DNA of 64,000 nt from Pseudovibrio denitrificans JCM 12308 (lineage in GTDB: Bacteria; Pseudomonadota; Alphaproteobacteria; Rhizobiales; Stappiaceae). The notes below the pieces were generated by a model. That model saw nothing but the letters and a program-made list of their open reading frames with translations, did not search any database and had not been told where the DNA came from. The translations under genes and the position numbers were made by a program. The stretch lies in NCBI RefSeq assembly GCF_001310815.1, contig NZ_BAZK01000009.1, positions 62,001 to 126,000 on the forward strand. Reading direction: 5' to 3'. Below are positions 8,863 to 16,306 of the stretch, in pieces. How positions within the stretch are numbered: position 1 is the first letter of the stretch; every line of letters begins with the position of its first letter.

Positions 8863-10251
8863 ATGTCCAGTCGTAATGAAGCCATCCAACGGGCGGAAAC
8901 CTACTTCGACAGCGGCGCATTCCTCAAAGACCTGGCACGATTGATTGCAATTCCTACTGAAAGCCAGGAGCCTCACTCTAAGCCCCAACTGATGCGTTAC
9001 CTGAAAGAAGAGATGCGCCCTCTGCTCGAACGTCTCGGCTTCAAAACGCACATATTCGACAACCCCAACCCAGCCGGTGGACCTTTCCTCTATGGTGAGC
9101 GGATTGAAGACCCTAGCCTCCCAACCATCCTCACCTACGGTCATGGTGATGTAGTACGTGGGCAGGCAGGCAACTGGATGGGGGGCAGAGATCCCTTCGT
9201 TCTGGAAGAAAATGGTGATCGCATCTATGGCCGGGGGACTGCAGACAATAAATGCCAACACCTGATCAACCTGCAAGCTTTGGGCTGCCTGCTTCAGGAG
9301 AAGAAACAACTCGGCTTCAATTGCAAAGTGATTATTGAGACATCTGAAGAGACAGGTTCTGCTGGTCTTCAGGAGTTTTTCGAAGAACACAAGAGAATGC
9401 TGGCCGCTGATGTGCTCATCGCTTCCGATGGTCCACGACTGCAAGCGGATACACCAACTGTTTTCACAGGCGCTCGAGGTGCTCAGACCTTCACCTTGCA
9501 AGTGAACCTGCGTGATGGTGCAAACCACTCTGGCAACTGGGGTGGGTTGCTTGCTGATCCTGCCATCATCCTTGCCAACGCAATTTCCTGCATTGCTGAT
9601 GCTCGGGGGCAAATCCAGATTCCGGCCTGGCGTCCAACCAGCCTGACGCCGGACATCCGTGAAGCACTCAGTGAGCTGCCAGTTGGGGATCCTCAGGGAC
9701 CAACAATCAGTGAAAACTGGGGTGAGGAAGGGCTGACACCTGCTGAGCGTGTGTTCGGTTGGAACTCCTTTGCCGTATTGGCCATGAAAAGCGGCGTTCC
9801 AGAAGCCCCCGTCAATGCCATTGACGGCTACGCTTTCGCTGTCTGCCAACTGCGCTATGTGGTGGGAACGGATGTTCAAGGCCTAATTCCAGCTCTGCGC
9901 GCTCATTTGGATGCGAATGGCTTCAAGGATGTTGAGATCAGACAAGAAGACCGTGGCTTCTTCCATGCGACCCGTCTTTCTCCGAACAATCCGTGGGTAA
10001 AAATGGTCTCTGCTTCCTTGGAGGAAACAAGTGGTAAGAAACCACATGTGCTGCCGAACCTTGCTGGATCATTGCCTAATGAGTGTTTTGCTGAAACTCT
10101 CGGAATGCCAACAGTTTGGGTGCCACACTCCTATGCTGGATGTTCTCAGCATGCCCCTAACGAGCACATCCTCAAGCCCGTTGCGCGAGATGCACTGCGT
10201 AACATGGTGGCTTTGTTCTGGGATATTTCAGAAAATGGAGCACCCAACTGA
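8863..10251 (+). CDS. M20 family metallohydrolase (peptidase/amidohydrolase) at the end of the pca operon
   Basis: A di-zinc M20-type hydrolase (ArgE/DapE/carboxypeptidase G2 clan), 462 aa, with no signal peptide. Metal and catalytic residues are visible: His94 in TYGHGDVV, Asp128 in YGRGTADNK, Glu162-Glu163 in ETSEETG, and a late His in HAPNEH. I chose ATG 8863, which has GAGGGAG at a good distance; ATG 8857 is an alternative. It follows pcaB by 32 bases on the same strand and is probably co-transcribed. No step of the protocatechuate pathway needs a peptidase, so it may split an amide or peptide conjugate of an aromatic acid before ring cleavage. That role is inference; the family call is firm. 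Confidence 0.85.
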   Translation: MSSRNEAIQRAETYFDSGAFLKDLARLIAIPTESQEPHSKPQLMRYLKEEMRPLLERLGFKTHIFDNPNPAGGPFLYGERIEDPSLPTILTYGHGDVVRGQAGNWMGGRDPFVLEENGDRIYGRGTADNKCQHLINLQALGCLLQEKKQLGFNCKVIIETSEETGSAGLQEFFEEHKRMLAADVLIASDGPRLQADTPTVFTGARGAQTFTLQVNLRDGANHSGNWGGLLADPAIILANAISCIADARGQIQIPAWRPTSLTPDIREALSELPVGDPQGPTISENWGEEGLTPAERVFGWNSFAVLAMKSGVPEAPVNAIDGYAFAVCQLRYVVGTDVQGLIPALRAHLDANGFKDVEIRQEDRGFFHATRLSPNNPWVKMVSASLEETSGKKPHVLPNLAGSLPNECFAETLGMPTVWVPHSYAGCSQHAPNEHILKPVARDALRNMVALFWDISENGAPN

Positions 10252-10385
10252 CAGGTGAGTGTCAACTAAGAACCCTTAAAGCCGATCAAAGCTGCTAAAA
10301 GCGCTATGATTTAAGGAGCTTACGAATTTCTGTTGAGTGGACAGTGGAGAAATCAGATTTCTTTGAAAAAAATGCATTTGCCCGC

Positions 10386-10414
10386 TGGACAGGAGAAATC
10401 TGGCACCCTATAAG
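10386..10414 (+). promoter_or_regulatory. Likely sigma-70 promoter of tRNA-Phe
   Basis: TGGACA (one change from TTGACA) at 10386-10391, a 17-bp spacer, and TATAAG at 10409-10414. It lies about 45 bp before the mature tRNA. Part of it is overlapped by the 3' end of the antisense integrase frame. Confidence 0.5.
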
Positions 10415-10418
10415 ACGC

Positions 10419-11699
10419 TCACCTTCGCGGGACGGAAAACAAACCGCCCCAGCAGAATGTGCCCGGATAGCTCAGTTGGTAGAGCAGCGGATTGAAAATC
10501 CGCGTGTCGGTGGTTCGAATCCGCCTCCGGGCACCACTTATCTCCTTGAAATTAATAGATAATAAACCGAGCATTCGCTCAGATTTCTCAAAGTTTGACA
10601 CTTTTTTCGGCATGGTTTGACACTTTTGCTCTAACCGCTTGCTGAACTCTTCCCCGCGCAGAGTGATTTCCTTCTCAAATCGGACTGCAATATCCGACAT
10701 GCTTTTGCGCAAATCAGCTCCTTTTGCATAAAGCCGTGCCATCGCTTCTGTCTCATGTCCCAGCGCAGCGGCAAGGTCTCTGTCATTCAGCCCAATCTCC
10801 CGCAAAATGGTCGCCACCGTATGCCGCAGACCATAAAGAGTAAGACCCGGCTCAATCAGGTTCTTGTCTTCTAATTGGATGCGCAACTTTCTCCACGATG
10901 CTCTGAACCCCGAAACAGTCCATGGTTGCCCTCTGGAGTTTGCACAAAGTGTTGGAGCTGAGTGGGTAGGGGCTTCATCAAGAGCTGCTTTCAAAGGTGC
11001 AATGACAGGCCAAAAGACCGGAGCTCCTGTTTTGGCTCGCCGGGTTGAGATGAAACCATTTTGGTATTGTTGCTTGGAAAGCGTAAGCGCGTCTTGTGGG
11101 CCAAGCCCCGTATACATCATTAAGGTAAGGGCAGGGACCATTTGAGCCGGGGCGTGTTTTAAAACGATCCTGCGCTCATTATCTGTCCAGGGCCTGTTGG
11201 CGATTGGAGCGTTCTTAGGTTTGCGGATGGATTTAACCCCAAGCGCAGGGTTTTCTTTGACGAACCCACGTTCTTTGCCCCATGAAAACAGAACAGAAAG
11301 CACCTGCTTTACATAGTTTGCAAAGCGCCTCTTATGTTGCTCCTCTGCTCTATCTCTGAGTTTGACAATGAAGGGTGAGGTAAAGCGGGTGAGGGGTGTG
11401 TTGTTGATTGGCGCCAGATAATCAAAGACCTTTTGATAGTCCGACTTGGTGCGATCAGCCAACTCAAGGAAGGCAGAGCTGGCTCGATACTTGTCAATCA
11501 GATTGCCGAGCGTGCCCGGCCTGCTGGTATCAGCCATTGACATCAAGCTTGTCAGTCGCTCGCATTCCGCCAGAAAGGCAGCACTGCCGATTGGCGCTTT
11601 TTCCAGATTGATCGCCTCTCCAGTCTTGCGATGATAACACCGCAGCTTGCCATGCTGGTCTTTGAAGATCTTGAAGCCTTTGACCCGGATCATCGTCAT
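10419..11699 (-). CDS. int: Tyrosine site-specific integrase of the tRNA-Phe island
   Basis: Phage-type recombinase, about 426 aa from ATG 11699 (ATG 11693 is an alternative). It starts just after the stop of the excisionase-like gene. The C-terminal catalytic part shows LYGLRHTVATILREIG (box II Arg), LAAALGHETEAM (His) and ARLYAKGA (nucleophile Tyr). The usual first Arg of the TGLR motif is missing: the protein reads YTGLGPQDALTL. That form occurs in a branch of integrases from this bacterial group as I recall them, so it need not mean inactivity. The last 30 or so residues come from reading through the tRNA-Phe gene in antisense, so the stop codon lies outside the mobile element. Confidence 0.9.
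   Translation of the reverse strand: MTMIRVKGFKIFKDQHGKLRCYHRKTGEAINLEKAPIGSAAFLAECERLTSLMSMADTSRPGTLGNLIDKYRASSAFLELADRTKSDYQKVFDYLAPINNTPLTRFTSPFIVKLRDRAEEQHKRRFANYVKQVLSVLFSWGKERGFVKENPALGVKSIRKPKNAPIANRPWTDNERRIVLKHAPAQMVPALTLMMYTGLGPQDALTLSKQQYQNGFISTRRAKTGAPVFWPVIAPLKAALDEAPTHSAPTLCANSRGQPWTVSGFRASWRKLRIQLEDKNLIEPGLTLYGLRHTVATILREIGLNDRDLAAALGHETEAMARLYAKGADLRKSMSDIAVRFEKEITLRGEEFSKRLEQKCQTMPKKVSNFEKSERMLGLLSINFKEISGARRRIRTTDTRIFNPLLYQLSYPGTFCWGGLFSVPRR
10461..10536 (+). tRNA. tRNA-Phe (GAA)
   Basis: A full 76-nt cloverleaf including the encoded CCA. Acceptor stem GCCCGGA/TCCGGGC, D arm GCTC-AGTTGGTA-GAGC, anticodon arm GCGGA-TTGAAAA-TCCGC with anticodon GAA, and T arm GGTGG-TTCGAAT-CCGCC. 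Its 3' half is repeated at 46,773, marking it as the attachment site of the island that follows. Confidence 0.98.
10489..10550. repeat. Left attachment repeat (attL), 62 bp
   Basis: Identical to 46,773-46,834 in the same orientation. It covers tRNA-Phe from the 3' half of the anticodon stem region to the CCA end plus 14 bases beyond. The base before it (C versus A) differs. A tRNA 3' end next to an integrase and repeated 36 kb away is the classical signature of site-specific integration. Confidence 0.9.
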
Positions 11700-11700
11700 A

Positions 11701-11940
11701 TCAGGCTCCAAGTTGATTGAGGAGATCATCGTCCGATGGACGGCTGTCTTCCTTTAAGCCTTCAATCCAGCGATCCAGATCCTTGACGTCCCAGACCTTA
11801 CGCCCTCCAGGAAGAAGAACAGCGGGAACCGGGCAATTGGCCAGGAAGCTGGTTGCACTTAGACCGCAATAAGAAGCCGCATCAGCTCTCTTCAGCATGC
11901 GATACGGCTGGATACTCAAGTTCAACTGCGCTCTTGCCAT
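11701..11940 (-). CDS. Excisionase/AlpA-like DNA-binding protein
   Basis: A 79-aa protein with a single winged-helix-like reading: YRMLKRADAASYCGLSATSF, then VPAVLLPGGRKVWDVKDLDRWI. This is the usual layout of AlpA/Xis proteins that bend attachment-site DNA and set the direction of recombination. Its ATG has AGGGG 8 bases upstream, and it is followed directly by the integrase on the same strand. The family is supported by pattern and position. Confidence 0.75.
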   Translation of the reverse strand: MARAQLNLSIQPYRMLKRADAASYCGLSATSFLANCPVPAVLLPGGRKVWDVKDLDRWIEGLKEDSRPSDDDLLNQLGA

Positions 11941-12019
11941 ATCGATCCCCTCTCGATCTTCAGGCTATAGATGTTTTGATGCCGACAGCATGGGCCTGTG
12001 ATTTAATGAGCCAAAGCGA

Positions 12020-12511
12020 TTACTCGCTCTCCTCACGAACCTTTGTGCAAGACACCAGCACTTTCAAAAACAAAGCACCACAATCGACAATATGATAGGC
12101 AGGCTGACGTTTTGAGCTTCGCATAATCTGAGTGATCGCCTCCAGAAGCTCTTCCAATCCGAGATGCATCTCTATCTGAATATTTTCCTCATCCATTGCA
12201 TTGTTGCAAAGGCAGAAAACACTACTTTCTGTGCCAAGAATACCAGGCCATTTGTTGGCGAGCTGCTGTGAGACAGTCCCGGCAATCAGCTCTGCAATCG
12301 TATTTGTGCAGTGAGAGCGTACCATGTTGTGGTAAGTGGCAACGGCCATCACATCATTAAAGGTATATCGGGTCCAGCCTTGGCGCTCGCCCTCAAGCAC
12401 CAATTGCTTCCGCCGCCTCCAGACCCGCAACGTCTCGATATTCATCCCAACGATCTTGGCAACTTCGGACGCCGTATATGTACGGCTGTAAGTGTCACTC
12501 TTCCCAGTCAT
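12020..12511 (-). CDS. MerR-like helix-turn-helix protein of the island
   Basis: A 163-aa protein with an N-terminal MerR-type motif (TYTASEVAKIVGMNIETLRVWRRR, then GWTRYTFNDVMAVATYHNMV). The C-terminal half is unfamiliar and carries several cysteines (CLCNNAM, IVDCGALF, VSCTKV). It lies upstream of the excisionase and integrase genes on the same strand with an 80-bp gap, so control of element genes is plausible. I do not recognise a named family. Confidence 0.6.
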   Translation of the reverse strand: MTGKSDTYSRTYTASEVAKIVGMNIETLRVWRRRKQLVLEGERQGWTRYTFNDVMAVATYHNMVRSHCTNTIAELIAGTVSQQLANKWPGILGTESSVFCLCNNAMDEENIQIEMHLGLEELLEAITQIMRSSKRQPAYHIVDCGALFLKVLVSCTKVREESE

Positions 12512-13063
12512 GTTCGACTCACTTCTTGAATTGGGTCGAGAGTACCACTTTATCTAAATGGGTCAAGTGAAACGAAAATGAATCTTCTAACTGATTGGTT
12601 TAGATGGAGTACTGTGTGTTGGGAGTTATGAAGAAGCTTAAGAGATGGGCTGAATGCTTTGTTTGCGATCTACCACTAACCAGACGTTTGTGTACTTTTA
12701 TTAAGGATTGAGGCAACGTCAGGCGATGAGGCGATGAGGCGATGAGGCGATGAGGCGATGAGGCGATGAGGCGATTGGTTTGTGGGATAGGAAGTTCTCT
12801 ACTCGGTATTAAGCGCTCATTGCAGACGTTGGTCAGAGCACAGAGCCTTGCTGGTGTAGCAAGTCGCTTGTGACCATAAGCGGACATTCGTCATCGCTTC
12901 GGAGTCACATTGTTCTTTTACTCTTGCTACTTCTGATTGTAGGAATTTTCAGGCTTGGGGTGTGAGTGGCACCCCATTTATGCCAAGCAAATCAACCATC
13001 ACCTACAGGTGCTGAGACACCAGTAGACAATGGCTAAGTTACTTAGTGCTACGCCATCGCCCC
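12512..13063. other. Non-coding stretch with an 8-bp tandem repeat
   Basis: No convincing gene on either strand between the MerR-like gene and hlyD. A 95-codon frame across it owes its middle part to the tandem repeat at 12,721-12,775 and resembles nothing known. The remainder shows no hairpin or promoter I would trust. Confidence 0.5.
12721..12775. repeat. Tandem repeat of AGGCGATG
   Basis: Six perfect copies of the 8-bp unit AGGCGATG (12,721-12,768) and a seventh ending in T at its last base. The array is intergenic. It could vary in length between strains by slippage; no gene depends on its phase here. Confidence 0.9.
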
Positions 13064-14380
13064 TTACTTCTCCTTGAGTGCATGAGCGATTTGGTCCTGG
13101 AGGGGTTTTACGAAGTAGGAGAGGACTGTGCGTTCTCCGGTTTGGATGAAGCCTTCGACGGGCATGCCGGGAACGAGGGTCTGGCCGTTCAGCTTTGGCA
13201 TCTCGCTTTCCAGGATCTTCAGGCGTGCCAGATAGAACGGCTCGCCGGTGACCTCATCACGGGTCAGGTCCGGGGAGACGTTGAGCACGGCAGCACCCAG
13301 CTCCGGCGTGGTGCGCTGGTCGAAGGCGGCAAGGCGCACATAGGCATCCTGCCCAACCTGCAGCTGGTCCACATCGATTGGCTGCACCCGGCTTTCGATC
13401 ACCAGTTCGCTGTCTTCGGGCACCACCAGCATCAAGGTATCTCCTGGTGCGATCACGCCGCCCACGGTATGAACCGCAAGCTGGTGCACGTAGCCGGACT
13501 GCGGCGCGCGGATATCGATGCGTTTCAGACGGTCTTCAGCGGCAACTTCCTGTTCTTCCAGTTCTGCGATCTGAGAGCGGATGGTCTGCAGGTCAGAGAG
13601 CACCTTTTCAAGGAACTCCTCATCCAGTTGCAGGATCTGCACGCGCTTTTCGCTGATGGCTTCCTTGGTCTGGGCGATCTGGGAGATCAGCCCGCCGCGG
13701 TCACCAATCAGCTCGGCGCGTTCGCGTTTGATGGCGGTGACCTGAGAGGCATTGATCAGGCGTTTTTCCAAAAGCGAGGAGAAGTCAGAAAGTTGCTGGG
13801 TGACCAGATCAATGCTTTCTGCCTTGGCATCACGCTGCACCTGCAGGCCTTCAATCTGCTGCTCCAGCTGAGCGATCTGCTCGCCAAGCTGTTTCTTGCG
13901 GCCTTTGATGCCTTGCTGGCGGGCGTCAAACAGAGCCTGTTCACCATCCAGAGCTGTGGCGGCGATCTCGTCAGTCTTGGCCAGCTCAACAAGAGTTTGC
14001 GGGAAGATCACACGCTGCTCGCGGCGCCATTCGGCAGAAAGGCGGGCTTCCTGAGCCTGCATCTGATGCAGACGCTTGCGGGTGATGGCAAGGTTGGCTT
14101 TGACCACAGTCTCATCAAGGCGGAACAGCACGTCACCGGCTTTGACCTCATCGCCATCTTTGACGAGGATCTCACCGACAATGCCGCCTTCCTGATGCTG
14201 GACCTTCTTGGCCTGACCATCAACCGCGATGGAGCCGGAGGTGATCACCGCGCTGTTGATCTTGGCAACAGAGGCCCAGCCTCCAAGGCCAACAACCAGA
14301 ACGCCCACAAGGGCAATACCCCAGCGCAGGTGTTTTTTACGAGAAGACTGAATGGAGGAAAGTGTTGTTTGCTCAGGCAT
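13064..14380 (-). CDS. Type I secretion membrane fusion protein (HlyD/PrtE family)
   Basis: Periplasmic adaptor linking the ABC exporter to a TolC-like outer membrane channel; 438 aa. One transmembrane helix lies near residues 20-40 (RWGIALVGVLVVGLGGWASV). It is followed by the lipoyl half-motif GQAKKVQHQEGGIVGEILVKDGDEVKAGDVLF, a long coiled coil (about 110-270) and the second lipoyl half RIDIRAPQSGYVHQLAVHTVGG. The C-terminus carries the HlyD signature region (KLNGQTLVPGMPVEGFIQTGERT). Its start overlaps the ABC gene by 8 bases. No TolC homologue is in the window, so the channel must be encoded elsewhere. Confidence 0.93.
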   Translation of the reverse strand: MPEQTTLSSIQSSRKKHLRWGIALVGVLVVGLGGWASVAKINSAVITSGSIAVDGQAKKVQHQEGGIVGEILVKDGDEVKAGDVLFRLDETVVKANLAITRKRLHQMQAQEARLSAEWRREQRVIFPQTLVELAKTDEIAATALDGEQALFDARQQGIKGRKKQLGEQIAQLEQQIEGLQVQRDAKAESIDLVTQQLSDFSSLLEKRLINASQVTAIKRERAELIGDRGGLISQIAQTKEAISEKRVQILQLDEEFLEKVLSDLQTIRSQIAELEEQEVAAEDRLKRIDIRAPQSGYVHQLAVHTVGGVIAPGDTLMLVVPEDSELVIESRVQPIDVDQLQVGQDAYVRLAAFDQRTTPELGAAVLNVSPDLTRDEVTGEPFYLARLKILESEMPKLNGQTLVPGMPVEGFIQTGERTVLSYFVKPLQDQIAHALKEK

Positions 14381-16165
14381 GTGGCACCACGCTCAATGGT
14401 CCTGTTTTTGCTGCCGCTGGCGCTGGCTTAGTGCCGGGGGCCGGAGCACCAGCTGGTGCAGGCACGCCGGTTGGGGCGCTGATTTTTGGCAGGACTTCTT
14501 CTTTCGGGCCAAAGGCGGCCTGCTGGCCATCCTTTACAACAAGCAGCAGCTCAACGGCTGAGATCGCGCTTGGGCGATGGGCCACCACAATCACGATGCT
14601 GCCGTTCTGGCGCATCAGTTTGATGGCGCGGGTCAAGGCCGCTTCGCCTTCTGCATCCAGATTGGAGTTTGGCTCATCCAGCACGATCAGGAACGGGCTG
14701 TCATAAAGCGCGCGGGCCAGACCAATACGCTGGCGCTGACCGGCAGAAAGCAGAGCACCGCCTTCGCCAACCTGTGTATCATAGCCATCTGTCAGGCCGG
14801 TCACCAGCTCATGCACATTGGCAAGCTGGGCGGCTTCGAGAATTTTCTCGTCATTACGCTCAGGTGCAAAGCGCGAGATATTTTCAGCAATGGTGCCGTC
14901 GAACAGTTCCACGTCCTGTGGCAGGTAGCCGATGGCGGTGCCAAGGCGGTCCTCAGACCACTGGCCCAGCTCGGCGCCATCAAGGCGCACGGAACCGCGA
15001 TGGATCGGCCATACGCCCACAAGGGCGCGCACCAGACTGGTCTTGCCGGAGCCGGACGGACCGATGATGCCCATGCCGTCTCCGGCCTTGAGCTCAAAGT
15101 TGACGCCGGCCAGCGTGACAGCGCGCGCACCTGGAGGGGCCGTTGCGATCTGCTGCACATTGAGGGTCTTGCTTGGCAGAGGCAATTCGGTTTCTGGTGC
15201 GCTTTCATCCAGACCTTCCAGCGCTTTTTCCAGACGGGCACGGGCCTGACGGGCAGCGATGAACACGCGCCACTGGCCAACGGCCTGCTCAACAGGAGAC
15301 AGAGCACGGGAGGTGATGATGGAGGCTGCAATCATGACACCGGGAGAGACTTCCTGCAGGATCGCCAGCCAGGCGCCAACAGCCAGAACGGCGGAGCCGA
15401 GCAGGAAGCGGAAGGCCTTGATGGCGGTGGCAAACAGGGAGGCGCGGTCACCTGCCTTGGTCTGAGCATCATAAAACCGGGCGTTGGCTTCATCCCACTT
15501 GTTGGTGAGCGTGGAGCTCATGCCAAGGGCGCGCACCACTTCCGCATTGCGGCGGGCGCCGGTGCGGGTGTTGCTGCGTTGAGCGTTCTGCGCAGCCAGT
15601 TCTTTGGCAGGCGCACGGCTCATGAACTCGTTGGCAAGCACAAGCGACAGAATGATCACGCACCGGCCAATGCCAGAATGCCAAGCCAGAAGTGCAGCAC
15701 GAACACCAGACCCAGATAGATCGGCATCCATGGAATATCGAAGAGCGCGGCTGGACCCTGACCACCCCAGAACTGGCGCATGGTCTCCAGATCACGGATC
15801 GGGTCGACGTTTTTGCCGGTGTTGCCCATGCGCAGCGGCACGCGCAGGTTGGCAAGAAACGCGGTGCGCGACAGGCGGGCGTCGATCTCCTGGGAGATAC
15901 GCGACAGGCCGCGGGCGCGAATGCCTTCCAGCAGGGCGAAGAACAGGTAGAGGATACCGGTGAAGCTGGCGATGATCACCAGTGTTGGAACACTGTGGCT
16001 GGCCAGAACCCGGTCATAGATCTGCAGCATGAACATTGGGCCCGTCAGCATCAAAAGGTTGATGACCAGACTTAAAACCCCAACGCCCGCATACCCGGAC
16101 CGCGACGCACCAAACGCCTCAGATACCAGCGGGCGCTGAGTTGAAAGAGATTGTAGAGAAGACAT
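14373..16165 (-). pseudogene. Type I secretion ABC transporter (PrtD/LapB-like), frameshifted
   Basis: Inner-membrane exporter and ATPase of the RTX secretion system. The membrane part (MSSLQSLSTQRPLVS onwards, with VLSLVINLLMLTGPMFMLQIYDRV) is in one frame to about 15,660 and ends ILALAGA-stop. The next frame continues VIILSLVLANEFMSRAPAKEL without loss. One missing base explains it. The ATPase half has Walker A GPSGSGKTS, signature LLSAGQRQRIGLARAL, Walker B FLIVLDEPNSNLD and the switch His in VVAHRP. The restored length is close to 597 aa. The C-terminal tail is rich in Pro and Ala. It stands between the RTX gene and hlyD in one transcription unit. Sequencing error is a serious alternative to a real mutation. 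Confidence 0.85.
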
Positions 16166-16269
16166 GTTTCACTCAGGATCAGTAAGTACGGAACCTATTA
16201 AGGCAGGCCAGACAGATCGCAGCCGTTTCCGGCCTAACCAAAATTGACAATCCCACCAGTGGTCAGAGA

Positions 16270-16295
16270 GACACGGGCCGTCTCTGGCCCGTGTC
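16270..16295. terminator. Strong hairpin between the RTX gene and its exporter genes
   Basis: A perfect 10-bp stem GACACGGGCC/GGCCCGTGTC with a 6-nt loop. On the transcribed (minus) strand no T-run follows, so it is more likely a partial terminator or an RNA-stabilising hairpin. It would allow more RTX protein than exporter to be made. Confidence 0.6.
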
Positions 16296-16306
16296 CTATC
16301 GATTTC

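Noticed and set aside
5681-9879. Long minus-strand open frames opposite pcaJ, pcaF and the M20 gene (294, 386 and 350 codons)
   Set aside because: They are antisense to strongly supported enzymes, have no recognisable domains and are rich in Cys, His and Trp, as expected of shadow frames.
10865-11120. Loss of integrase activity because the TGLR Arg is replaced in TGLGPQDAL
   Set aside because: The rest of the catalytic set is present and I recall the same variant in related integrases, so I list it as an oddity rather than a defect.
12721-12775. CRISPR array
   Set aside because: Units are 8 bp and contiguous, with no spacers and no cas genes nearby.
13046-15719. Plus-strand frames of 461 and 380 codons opposite hlyD and the ABC gene
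   Set aside because: High GC gives long open antisense frames; the minus-strand proteins have clear motifs and the plus frames have none.
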